Assembly: GCF_023630175.1 (NCBI RefSeq)
Contig: NZ_JALLIN010000013.1
Coordinates: 1-64,000 of the forward strand
Length of the DNA: 64,000 nucleotides
Direction of reading: 5' to 3'
Source: Streptomyces cellostaticus
GTDB lineage: Bacteria; Actinomycetota; Actinomycetes; Streptomycetales; Streptomycetaceae
Shown here: positions 27,426 to 35,294 of the stretch, in pieces
Numbering within the stretch: position 1 is the first letter of the stretch
Layout of the letters: each line of letters starts with the position of its first letter
Translations under genes and position numbers: made by a program
Notes under the pieces: model-generated
The model's database searches: none
Told to the model about the DNA's origin: nothing
Seen by the model: only the letters and a program-made list of their open reading frames with translations

Positions 27426-28676
27426 ATGAACGGCGGACGGACGGGAGCGCGGGTGGACAGGACGAACGGGTGGCCGGCGGCGCTGCCGTGGACCTGGTGC
27501 GCGACCCGGCTGGCGCTGCTGCTCCTGGTCTTCCGGGTGGTGTCCCTCCCCGGCGCGGACGTCACCACCGATGTGTCGGTGATCTACCGGAGCTGGTCCG
27601 AGGTACTGCGCCAGGGCACGTTCCCGCTGCACGACGTGACCTGGCAGTACCCGCCCGCGGCCGCGCTGGCGGTCCTCTCCCCCGCCCTGTTGCCGTTCCT
27701 CGGCTACGCACCGGCCTTCTTCGTCCTGAGCTGCCTCGCCGACCTGGTCGTGTTCGGTCTGCTGGCGTACGCGGGCCGGCGGCCGGAGCGCTCGTCGCGC
27801 GGCGCGTGGATCTGGGTGGCGGGCCTGCCGCTGCTCGGCCCGACGGCGTACGCCCGGTACGACCTGATGGTGACCGCGGTGGCGGTGGCGGCCCTGCTCG
27901 CGGGCACCCGGCATCCCCGGGCGATGGGCGCGCTGGCGGCTTTCGGGGCGCTGCTGAAGGTGTGGCCCGCCCTGCTCCTGGTGGGCGCCACCCGGCTGCG
28001 GGCGTGGCTCTCGGCGGCGGTGACCGCGGGCGGGATCGCCGCGCTGTTCGCGGTCACCATGCCGGGCGCCTTCGCCTTCCTGGCCTTCCAGCGGGACCGG
28101 GGTACCGAGGTGGAGTCGCTGGGCGGCCTGGTCCTGCACCTGGCCCGGCGGTTCGGCTGGCCGGGCGAGGTGGTGCTGAACTACGGCTCGGCGGAGTTCC
28201 TCGGCCCGTACGTCGGGGTGGTCGGCAAGGTCGCCGTGGCGCTCAGCGCCGGCGCCTTCTGCTGGCTGCTGCTGTGGCGGCTGCGGGCGACCCGGTTCGA
28301 GCCGCACACGCTCGCGGACGCGGCGTTCACCGCGGTGCTGCTCTTCACCGTGACCAGCCGGGTGATCAGCCCGCAGTACCTGGTGTGGCTGATCGGGCTG
28401 GCCGCCGTCGGCGGCTGCTTCCGGGGGAGCCGGACGGGCGGGCCCGCCGTCCTGGTGGTGGCGGCGGCCTTCGTCACGCTGCTGGAGTTCCCCGTCGGCT
28501 TCGTGCACGTCATCGTGAGCGACACCTACGGCGTCGCCCTGCTCCTCCTGCGCAACGCCCTCCTCGTGGCGGCGGCCCTCATCGCGGCCCGCGCCCTGTG
28601 GCGCACGACCGTCCCACCGAGCACCGCGCCCCCGCCTCGCACACCCCGGACCGAGCGGGCGTCGGCATCCCCCTGA
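27426..28676 (+). CDS. GT87/DUF2029 polyprenyl-phosphate mannosyltransferase-like membrane protein
   Basis: The 416-residue polytopic protein has about ten hydrophobic helices. It carries the GT-C family features: an early acidic loop after the first helix (PGADVTTDVSVIYRSW), WQYPP, and YARYDLM. Mycobacterial relatives (for example Rv2181) add alpha-1,2-mannose from decaprenyl-phosphomannose to lipomannan outside the membrane. Its position divergent from a PimB-like gene supports a role in phosphatidylinositol mannoside or lipomannan-type glycans, by inference. Confidence 0.87.
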   Translation: MNGGRTGARVDRTNGWPAALPWTWCATRLALLLLVFRVVSLPGADVTTDVSVIYRSWSEVLRQGTFPLHDVTWQYPPAAALAVLSPALLPFLGYAPAFFVLSCLADLVVFGLLAYAGRRPERSSRGAWIWVAGLPLLGPTAYARYDLMVTAVAVAALLAGTRHPRAMGALAAFGALLKVWPALLLVGATRLRAWLSAAVTAGGIAALFAVTMPGAFAFLAFQRDRGTEVESLGGLVLHLARRFGWPGEVVLNYGSAEFLGPYVGVVGKVAVALSAGAFCWLLLWRLRATRFEPHTLADAAFTAVLLFTVTSRVISPQYLVWLIGLAAVGGCFRGSRTGGPAVLVVAAAFVTLLEFPVGFVHVIVSDTYGVALLLLRNALLVAAALIAARALWRTTVPPSTAPPPRTPRTERASASP

Positions 28677-28739
28677 CGCGGCCGGAGGGCCGATGCGGCG
28701 ACGTCCGTGGCCCCGGGACGCGATCGGGTGCTCGGACAC

Positions 28740-29942
28740 TCAGCCGAGCTGATCGCGCACGTAGTCCCGCCACTGGGCGGTGAACGCCTCGGGGGTGGTG
28801 CCGAGCGTCCCGCGCAGGGCCTCTTCGAGGGCACCGGCACGCTTGTGGTGGGCGCCCACGGCGCGGTAGAAGGCGCCGAGGCGGCTCTCGTCCCAGTGGG
28901 CGGCGATCATCCGGCAGGCCAGCCAGCCGCCCTCGTAGGCCTGTGCGAGGCGGTCGGGGTCGCCGCTGAAGGCGAAGTCGCCGTCGGCGGGCAGCGCCGT
29001 CGGCACCTCGCCGTCCCGGACCGCGCGGCTCAGTTCGGGTGCGGCCTCGGTCGGTGTGCGGCCGGTGCCGAGGTAGCCGATCCAGTCGGCGTAGCCCTCG
29101 GACAGCCAGAGCGGGGTGGCGGTGGTGGTGTGCGCCCGGGTGGCCACATGGGTGGTCTCGTGGGTGAGCACCACCTGTTTGCCGGTCTCGCCCAGCACCG
29201 CGTACGCCTCCGGGTTGACCACCACCCGGTCCGCCGGCGTGCGCCCCGGGCTCCCGGCCTCGCCGGTGGTGACCGCGGCGATGCCCCGGTACCCGGAGGC
29301 GGACGAGCCGAGCAGCGCGGCCATGCCCGTGAGGTTCCGGGGGACGAGGACGACGAGCCGCCGGGTCCAGGCCGTCCCCCACGCCGCGGAGACGGCCGGT
29401 ACGGCGCGGTCGGCGAGCCGGGCGTACCGGCGCAGTTCGGCGGCGCCCTGGCCGGTCCCGAGGACCAGGCTGTGCGCGCCCCGGACGGCGGTGACCGGGC
29501 CCTGGTCCCACAGTTGCTGTCCGGACTTCCCGGCGGGCCGGTCCCCGGTGACGTACCACCGGCCGCCGCCGGTGCGACGCAGGGTGAGGGTGCGGCGGAC
29601 GTTGACCGGGGCCCTGTCGTAGCCGGCGACCCGGTAGCGCAGCTCGGCGTCGGCGGTGGCGCCGGAGCCGCCGCGGCGCAGGGCCGTCACCCGGTACGCC
29701 CAGGAGGTCAGGGGCAGGGCGCGCAGCCGGACGTAGGAGGTGCGGGTACCGGTCGCGCCGAAGGCCGTCTCGTCGTGGCCGAGCAGGGCCGTCGACCGCC
29801 GGTCGAGGACCCGCTGCACCTCGGCGGTGACCGGATCGGCGGCGGTCCGCCCGGCGCAGCCGGCCAGGGGCGGCAGGAGCAGCAGGCAGAGCCCCGCCGC
29901 GGCGGCCCGCCAGGTGCGCCGCGCCCGTCCACGAACAGTCAC
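28740..29942 (-). CDS. Lipoprotein with gluzincin-type metallopeptidase domain
   Basis: The 400-residue precursor has a signal peptide and lipobox (LAGC, lipidated C29). The zinc motif HETTH lies at residues 261-265 and a glutamate 17 residues later (E282 in SEGYADW) gives the third ligand, the HExxH...E gluzincin pattern. Residues 40-230 form a variable extracytoplasmic domain. A peptidase anchored outside the membrane, beside two cell-wall hydrolases, suggests envelope protein processing. The GTG at 29942 is chosen because TACGAT (29949-29954, minus strand) ends 6 nt upstream, implying a leaderless mRNA. Confidence 0.85.
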   Translation of the reverse strand: MTVRGRARRTWRAAAAGLCLLLLPPLAGCAGRTAADPVTAEVQRVLDRRSTALLGHDETAFGATGTRTSYVRLRALPLTSWAYRVTALRRGGSGATADAELRYRVAGYDRAPVNVRRTLTLRRTGGGRWYVTGDRPAGKSGQQLWDQGPVTAVRGAHSLVLGTGQGAAELRRYARLADRAVPAVSAAWGTAWTRRLVVLVPRNLTGMAALLGSSASGYRGIAAVTTGEAGSPGRTPADRVVVNPEAYAVLGETGKQVVLTHETTHVATRAHTTTATPLWLSEGYADWIGYLGTGRTPTEAAPELSRAVRDGEVPTALPADGDFAFSGDPDRLAQAYEGGWLACRMIAAHWDESRLGAFYRAVGAHHKRAGALEEALRGTLGTTPEAFTAQWRDYVRDQLG

Positions 29943-29971
29943 CCGCCGATCGTACGGCGCGTGGCCGGGGT

Positions 29972-30976
29972 TCAGGGACGGGTGACGGAGGAGATCGGCA
30001 TCATCCCGACCGGGTCGTAGCGCACCGGCGCGCCCGGGTGGGGCGCGTGGATCACCCGGCCGGCGCCGACGTACATCCCCACGTGGCTGGCGTCGGCGCG
30101 GTAGACGACCAGGTCGCCGGGGCGCGCCTGGGACAGCGGGACCTGCCGGCCGGCGTGCCGCTGGTCCTGGGAGGTGCGCGGCAGGTGGACGCCGGCCTGG
30201 GCGTACGACCACTGCATCAGCCCCGAGCAGTCGAAGCCCGACGGTCCGCTGGCACCCCAGACGTAGGGGCGGCCGAGGGCGGACCGTGCGGCGGCGACGG
30301 CGGCCGCGGCGCGGGCGCCGGGGGCGACGTCGCCGGCCGGTCCGGGCAGACCGGCGCGGGAGGCGCGGTCGTAGGCGGCGCGTTCGTCGGCGGGCAGGGA
30401 GTTGAGCAGGTGACGGGCCCGGGCCAGCTTGCGCTGCACGATCCGCTTGTGGGTGTCGACGGCCTTGCGGCTGCGCTCCAGCTCGGCGAGCTTCCCGGCA
30501 GCTCGGGACCGCTCCTGGGCGAGCTGCCGCAGCTCCCCGCGCAACTCCCGGAGCCGGCCTTCCTGCTGGACGCCGATGCGGTCGAGGGTGGCGGCCTTGG
30601 CGAGGTAGTCGCCGGGGTCGTCGGACAGCAGCAGGGCGACGGCCGGGTCGAGGCCGCCGGAGCGGTACTGGGCGCCGGCCAGCGAACCCAGCCGCTCCCG
30701 CATGGTGTTGACGCGCTGCGCGCGGCGCGCGATGTGCTCCTGTGCGTCCCGTACCTGGCGGCGCAGCGCGTCGGCCCGCTCGTCGGCCCTGTCGTAGGCC
30801 TGGGTGGCCCGCTCGGCCTCCTCGTAGAGGCGGTCCACCTCGGCCCGGGTGTCGCGGTGCGGTGCCGCGTCGGCCGGTACGGCCGTCAGGGCGGCGGCCG
30901 CCGCCGACAGCGTGCACAGGGCGGCTGAGGCGCCGCGGTCGAACCCGGACGGTGCGAGACGGCGATGGGAACCCAC
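29972..30976 (-). CDS. Secreted NlpC/P60 peptidoglycan endopeptidase (first paralogue)
   Basis: The 334-residue protein has a signal peptide (residues 1-42, ending ADAAPH), a long coiled-coil (about 45-190) and a C-terminal NlpC/P60 domain. The catalytic C250 lies in GFDCSGLMQW and the histidine in DASHVGMYVG. Such enzymes cut D-iGlu-diaminopimelate links in wall peptides, and the coiled coil usually keeps them inactive until bound to a partner. GTG start with GAAGGA upstream. It is a tandem paralogue of the gene at 31210, which has a much more acidic linker. Confidence 0.91.
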   Translation of the reverse strand: MGSHRRLAPSGFDRGASAALCTLSAAAAALTAVPADAAPHRDTRAEVDRLYEEAERATQAYDRADERADALRRQVRDAQEHIARRAQRVNTMRERLGSLAGAQYRSGGLDPAVALLLSDDPGDYLAKAATLDRIGVQQEGRLRELRGELRQLAQERSRAAGKLAELERSRKAVDTHKRIVQRKLARARHLLNSLPADERAAYDRASRAGLPGPAGDVAPGARAAAAVAAARSALGRPYVWGASGPSGFDCSGLMQWSYAQAGVHLPRTSQDQRHAGRQVPLSQARPGDLVVYRADASHVGMYVGAGRVIHAPHPGAPVRYDPVGMMPISSVTRP

Positions 30977-31209
30977 GGCAGTCCTTCTGCTGGCGGACAG
31001 GAACGGTTCCCCGGCGCGGGGGACGGGGAGACCCTCGCGCCGGGAAACGCGGCAGACAGTAACCGTGCCGAAGGACGCCGGCCAAAGACCCTCGAAGGCT
31101 CCACAACCACCGCGCCCCGCCACTGACGCAGGTCAGGGCGGGGCGGGAAGTCATTGGCGGTACGCGGGATTCGCCCGTTCGGGCGCCCGGGAACCGGCGT
31201 CGGAGAGGG

Positions 31210-32241
31210 TCAGACGCGGACGCCGAACTGGAACGGCATGTTGCCGATCGCCTCGTAGCGGACGACGGCGCCGGTGTGCGGGGCGTGCAGCACCTGGCCG
31301 TTGCCGGCGTAGAGCCCGACGTGGTGCAGGTCGCCGTAGAAGAACACCAGGTCGCCGACCTGGAGCTGGCTCTGCGACAGGTGGGCGCCGTAGTTCGCCT
31401 GGGCCTCGGAGGTGCGGGGTATGGAGACACCGGCCTGGGCGTAGGCCCAGGAGGTCAGACCCGAGCAGTCGAAGGAGGAGGGACCGGTGGCGCCGTAGAC
31501 GTAGGGGCTGCCGATCTTGCTCTGCGCGGCGGAGAAGGCCGCGGAGGCCCGGCCGGAGGCGGAGGAGTCGTTGCCGAGGTCCACCCGGTCGCTGGAGGAG
31601 CGGTTGGCCCGCTGCTGCTCGGCGGCGAGGGCCGCCTTCTCCTTGGCCGTCAGGGTGTTGAGCAGCTTCTGCGCCTCGGCGAGCTTGCCCTGGACTTCCT
31701 TCTTCTTGTTGCCCAGCTCGGTACGGGTGGAGGCCAGGTCCTTGAGCTTCTCGGTGGCCTCGGCCCGCTCCTGGGCGAGTTCGCGCTGTTTGTCCTGGAT
31801 CTTCTTCAGCGCCTCGACCTGCTGGCCGCTCAACTGGTCGAGCGTGGAGGCCCTGTCGAGGTAGTCGTCCGGGTCGGCGGACAGGAAGAGCTGGACCGAG
31901 GGATCGATGCCGCCGGAGCGGTACTGCGCGGTGGCCAGCGAGCCCAGGCCGTCGCGCAGCTTGTTGAGATCCTGCTGCCCGCGGGCCACATTGTCCTGGA
32001 TCGTGGAGATTTCCTTCTGCAGCTTCTGCTGCTTCTCCTTGGCCCCGTTGTACTTCTCGGTGGCCTGCTCCGCCTCCTCGTAGAGCTTGTCGACCTTCGC
32101 CTTGACCTCGTCCTTGCCCAGCTTCTCGCTCGGAGCGGCGTTGGCGGCGTTGGCGCTCAGCGCGACGGCGGCGGCCGCCGCGGTGGTCAGCACGGTGACA
32201 CGCGTGCGGCTGGGCTGCTTGGGTCGACGGTGGGACGCCAC
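31210..32241 (-). CDS. Secreted NlpC/P60 peptidoglycan endopeptidase (second paralogue)
   Basis: The 343-residue protein has a signal peptide ending near ANAAPS (residue 36), a coiled-coil of about residues 45-200 and an NlpC/P60 domain with catalytic C259 (SFDCSGLTSW) and histidine in LHHVGLYAG. It cleaves peptidoglycan stem peptides during wall remodelling, like mycobacterial RipA-family proteins encoded at the same place (Rv2190c). Start: GTG about 10 nt after GAAGGAG. Its promoter with TTGAAC and TAGGGT boxes is visible upstream, so it can be transcribed apart from the gene at 32454. Confidence 0.92.
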   Translation of the reverse strand: MASHRRPKQPSRTRVTVLTTAAAAAVALSANAANAAPSEKLGKDEVKAKVDKLYEEAEQATEKYNGAKEKQQKLQKEISTIQDNVARGQQDLNKLRDGLGSLATAQYRSGGIDPSVQLFLSADPDDYLDRASTLDQLSGQQVEALKKIQDKQRELAQERAEATEKLKDLASTRTELGNKKKEVQGKLAEAQKLLNTLTAKEKAALAAEQQRANRSSSDRVDLGNDSSASGRASAAFSAAQSKIGSPYVYGATGPSSFDCSGLTSWAYAQAGVSIPRTSEAQANYGAHLSQSQLQVGDLVFFYGDLHHVGLYAGNGQVLHAPHTGAVVRYEAIGNMPFQFGVRV

Positions 32242-32294
32242 GAGGGACGATCTCCTTCTTGTGAGTGATCACCCGTTCGGAGGTTCGAGCCCAG

Positions 32295-32324
32295 ACCCTA
32301 GTGACCCGGTTGTGATCAGTTCAA
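32295..32324 (-). promoter_or_regulatory. Vegetative promoter of the second NlpC/P60 gene
   Basis: On the minus strand TTGAAC (32324-32319) and TAGGGT (32300-32295) are 18 nt apart, close to the streptomycete housekeeping consensus. The predicted start leaves a leader of roughly 45 nt before the GTG at 32241. Confidence 0.6.
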
Positions 32325-32453
32325 ATCCCCGCGGCAAAAAAGCCGGTGACGCAACGCATTCTTTGCCCGCAACTCACGTGCGGTGATAATGGATTGACAC
32401 TACGTTGCGTGACGATGCGGCCAATTCGGGCAATGCGTGCCTGCGTTGCACCT

Positions 32454-33797
32454 TCAGGACAGTCGCTTCAGAAGTACCGCAGAGGCGACGGGACGGGCGC
32501 CGGCGCGCGCGACCCCGTCGGCCACCTCCCGGTCGGTCGAGGCGACGATGACCGGGCGGCCCGGGGGCTCGGCGCGCACGAGCTGGCGGATCAGCTCGTC
32601 CGCGGTGACGCCCGGCTTGGAGAACAGCACCCGCACCCCGCGCGGCGGCGCGAGCAGCACCGGCGCGGCCAGTTCGGCGCCGTCGAACACACAGGTCACC
32701 TCGGCGCCGGTCTGCGCGGCGAGCGCGGAGAGCTGCCCCAGCAGGCGCAGCCGCTGCTTCTCCAGCGGCATCTGGGGATAGCCGGTCTTCGTGACGTTGT
32801 AGCCGTCGACCACCAGGTGCGCCTGCGGCAGCGCCAGAAGCTGGTCGAGGATCGCCGGGTCGTTCTCCGACAGCGCCCGGGCCGCGATGTCCTTCGGGGT
32901 CATCCGTCCCGGTTCGACCGCGTCCACGGTCTCGGCGGGGCGCACGGAGACGGGCGGCAGGGCGAGTTCGCGCCGGAGCCCCTGGGCGGCGTCCAGCATG
33001 GTGTCCAGCAGCAGCCGCACCCGCATGTCCTCCACACTGCGGCCCTCACGGACCGCCCGCCGGGTGGCCTCCAGCGCCGCCTCGGCCTCGCCCAGACGCG
33101 CCTTGAGCCGCCGGGACTCGCTCTCGGCGGCCGAGAGCTGCGCCTGCCCCTCGGCACGCGCGGCCTCGACCTCGCCCCGGACCTTGCGCAGCGCGGCCTC
33201 GCCGCGCTTGACGTCGCTGAGCGCGGCACGCAGCTTGCGGTGCAGCGACTCCGTCTCCCGCTTCGCCGACTCCGCCTCGGCACGCAGCCGTTCGGTCTCG
33301 GCGCGGGTCTGCTCCCGGGCCTGCTCCAGCTCCGCGCGCAGCCGCTCCAGTTCGGCCCGGCTCTCCTCGTCGGCCCGCTCCGCGTCGGCGCGCTGCGCCT
33401 CCTCGCCGGCCGCGGTGACCAGCTTCACCCAGCCCGCGGGCCGCAGCACGTAGGCCGCGGCCGCCACATCGAGCGGGTCCGCGGCCGGGGGCGGCGAGCC
33501 GGATTCGAGGGCGCCGGAGAGTTCCGGCTGGGCCTCTCTGAACTTCTCCCCGATCCGCTGCCGGAACAGGGTGTCGGTCTCCAGGGCCGCCGCCATCGCG
33601 TTGCCGGCGAACTTGGTCCGGCGATTGGGGGCGAACCGGGCGTACTGCCGCAACTGGGCGGGCAGTTCCGTCACGGTCAGCAGGCCGAAGCCGTCCGAGA
33701 CGATCTGCACGACCCGCCGGCGCACGCCGTCGGGCAGCGGACGGTCAAGCACCTCAGCGGTGCCGTCGCCCGGCCCCCCGCCTGTGGTCTCCACCAT
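32454..33797 (-). CDS. NYN-domain (YacP-like) RNA-binding/nuclease protein
   Basis: The 447-residue protein has a helical N-terminal domain (1-125), a long Glu/Arg/Ala coiled-coil (about 130-275), and a C-terminal NYN domain (about 320-447). PIN-like acidic residues occur at VVDGYNVTK, CVFDGAE and ASTDREVAD. NYN domains cut or bind structured RNA, and the coiled coil suggests oligomers or a scaffold. No signal peptide, so it acts in the cytoplasm. The corresponding part of the mycobacterial locus lacks an obvious counterpart that I recall. Confidence 0.87.
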   Translation of the reverse strand: MVETTGGGPGDGTAEVLDRPLPDGVRRRVVQIVSDGFGLLTVTELPAQLRQYARFAPNRRTKFAGNAMAAALETDTLFRQRIGEKFREAQPELSGALESGSPPPAADPLDVAAAAYVLRPAGWVKLVTAAGEEAQRADAERADEESRAELERLRAELEQAREQTRAETERLRAEAESAKRETESLHRKLRAALSDVKRGEAALRKVRGEVEAARAEGQAQLSAAESESRRLKARLGEAEAALEATRRAVREGRSVEDMRVRLLLDTMLDAAQGLRRELALPPVSVRPAETVDAVEPGRMTPKDIAARALSENDPAILDQLLALPQAHLVVDGYNVTKTGYPQMPLEKQRLRLLGQLSALAAQTGAEVTCVFDGAELAAPVLLAPPRGVRVLFSKPGVTADELIRQLVRAEPPGRPVIVASTDREVADGVARAGARPVASAVLLKRLS

Positions 33798-33834
33798 CCG
33801 TCACACCCCAATACCCTCACGGGGCCCGCTCCGC

Positions 33835-34074
33835 TCAGGAGCCGGCGCCCGGCCTGTCCACGAGTTCCACCTGGTCCACCGCGTTGCACCAACGGCAGCG
33901 GACCGATTCGATGGTCTCACTGACCACCTCGCGCTCCTCGACCGTCGGCTCGCCCGCGAGGTCGAGGTGAACGTACTCGACGACCTTCGACGAACGGGTC
34001 ACGTCGAAGCGGGTGAGGTTGCCGCAGAGGGTGCAGCGCCATCGTGTCGTGGCGGTCGGCAGGGGAACCGTCAT
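33835..34074 (-). CDS. Small zinc-ribbon protein, unknown function
   Basis: This 79-residue protein has two CxxC pairs, C14/C17 (CTLC) and C60/C63 (CRWC), enough for one zinc ribbon, with an acidic segment between them. It sits 37 bp upstream of the NYN gene on the same strand, so the two are likely co-transcribed. That suggests a nucleic-acid-linked role, by inference. GAAGGAAG lies a little far (about 13 nt) from the ATG. Confidence 0.75.
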   Translation of the reverse strand: MTVPLPTATTRWRCTLCGNLTRFDVTRSSKVVEYVHLDLAGEPTVEEREVVSETIESVRCRWCNAVDQVELVDRPGAGS

Positions 34075-34229
34075 CGTGACTGTTCGCTTCCTTCTCGGGT
34101 CGTCCGCGCCGCTCCCCGACGCGTGTGGCTCGTAACCCTACGGCCTGCGGGTCGCTCGCCGCCCGTCCGTCCGCCCACGGCGGCGAGGCGGTCGTCGGCC
34201 CGCGTCCCGTTCCGTCATGCTCTGTAGTC

Positions 34230-34973
34230 ATGATCCGCACCTGGGGCACGGCGGCCCGCGGGGCGTTCCGGGCGGTCCGGGGCGTGTCCGCGCCGATGAC
34301 GTACGTCCTCCTCGTCCTGTGCGCCCTGATCTTCGTGCTCGGCCCGGCCTCCGGTCTCACCCCGGCGTACGGCTCGGGCGGGGCGCTGTTCACGGCACAG
34401 CGGGCGTACTTCCACCACTGGGGCGTGGTCCCGGCCGAGCTGTTCGCCCCGTCGGTCCGGGCGGCCCTGACCCCGGCCACGGCCCTGTTCGTGCACGGCA
34501 GCTGGGTGCACCTGCTCGGCAACATGCTCTTCCTGTTCGTCTTCGGGCTGATGACCGAGGAACGGATGGGCCGGGTGGAGTTCACCCTCTTCTACGTCGG
34601 CTGCGGATACCTGGCCCTGCTGGGCTACGCGGCCGCCAACGCCACCTCCGGGCAGTCGCTGGTGGGCGCCTCGGGGGCGATCTCGGCGGTCCTCGGAGCG
34701 TTCCTGTACCTGTTCCCACGTGCCCGTGTGACCAGTCTCCTCCCCTTCCTGTTCTTCCTCCCGCTGCGCTTCCCGGCCTGGGTCGTGCTGCCCTTCTGGG
34801 CGGCCCTGCAGTGGCTCGCGGCGGGCCGCGCCGGCCAGGGCCCCGGGGTCGCCTACCTCGCCCACCTGATCGGCTTCGGCCTGGGCTTCGGCTACACGTG
34901 GGCGCGCTACGGGCGGACTACTAGAGTGAAGTCCGCACCGGCCCCGGCACCCGAGGGAGAGACCCAGCCGTGA
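34230..34973 (+). CDS. Rhomboid family intramembrane serine protease
   Basis: Rhomboids cleave transmembrane segments inside the membrane. The 247-residue protein has about six helices and the catalytic dyad S148 (GASGAIS) and H212 (AHLIGFGLGFG), plus HGSWVHLLGNM giving the helix-2 histidines and asparagine. The ATG at 34230 is preferred because a CATGCT -10-like box ends 8 nt upstream. Its stop overlaps the next gene (GTGA). Substrates are unknown. Confidence 0.9.
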   Translation: MIRTWGTAARGAFRAVRGVSAPMTYVLLVLCALIFVLGPASGLTPAYGSGGALFTAQRAYFHHWGVVPAELFAPSVRAALTPATALFVHGSWVHLLGNMLFLFVFGLMTEERMGRVEFTLFYVGCGYLALLGYAAANATSGQSLVGASGAISAVLGAFLYLFPRARVTSLLPFLFFLPLRFPAWVVLPFWAALQWLAAGRAGQGPGVAYLAHLIGFGLGFGYTWARYGRTTRVKSAPAPAPEGETQP

Positions 34974-35251
34974 TCACCGCGATCGTCCTGATCAAGACCA
35001 GCGTGGACCGGATCCCCGAGATCGCGGAGCAGATCGCTTCGCTGGATTCGGTGAGCGAGGTCTTCTCCGTCACCGGCACCTACGACCTGATCGCCATGGT
35101 GCGGGTGCGGGAGCACGAGGACCTGGCCGACGTCATCCCGGGGCGGATCAGCAAGATCCCCGGCGTGGAGGGCACCGACACGCACGTCGCGTTCCGCACC
35201 TACTCCCAGCACGACCTGGAGGCGGCGTTCGCGATCGGTCTCGACACGTGA
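34970..35251 (+). CDS. Stand-alone Lrp/AsnC ligand-binding (RAM) domain protein
   Basis: The 93-residue protein is only the effector-binding/oligomerisation half of an Lrp/AsnC regulator (MITAIVLIKTSVDRIPEIAE, then VTGTYDLIAMVRV and VEGTDTHVAFRTY) with no helix-turn-helix. Such single-domain proteins form alpha/beta rings that bind amino acids and may modulate other regulators. The start overlaps the rhomboid stop (GTGA), so the two are translated together. Confidence 0.87.
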   Translation: MITAIVLIKTSVDRIPEIAEQIASLDSVSEVFSVTGTYDLIAMVRVREHEDLADVIPGRISKIPGVEGTDTHVAFRTYSQHDLEAAFAIGLDT

Positions 35252-35258
35252 ACGCCGC

Positions 35259-35282
35259 CCGCCGGGTCTGTCGGCCCGGCGG
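35259..35282. terminator. Terminator between Lrp-like gene and aminotransferase gene
   Basis: CCGCCGGG (35259-35266) pairs with CCCGGCGG (35275-35282) around an 8-nt loop, 8 bp past the stop and between convergent genes. Confidence 0.6.
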
Positions 35283-35294
35283 TCCGCGCCCGGC

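Noticed and set aside
26227..28676. A glycopeptide or antibiotic glycosylation cluster
   Set aside because: The two glycosyltransferases match PIM/lipomannan-type enzymes and their conserved actinobacterial location; no tailoring or polyketide genes are near.
32242..32453. A possible c-di-AMP (ydaO) riboswitch before the NlpC/P60 gene
   Set aside because: Such riboswitches control wall hydrolases in streptomycetes, but none of the conserved blocks can be found here and a plain promoter lies close to the gene.
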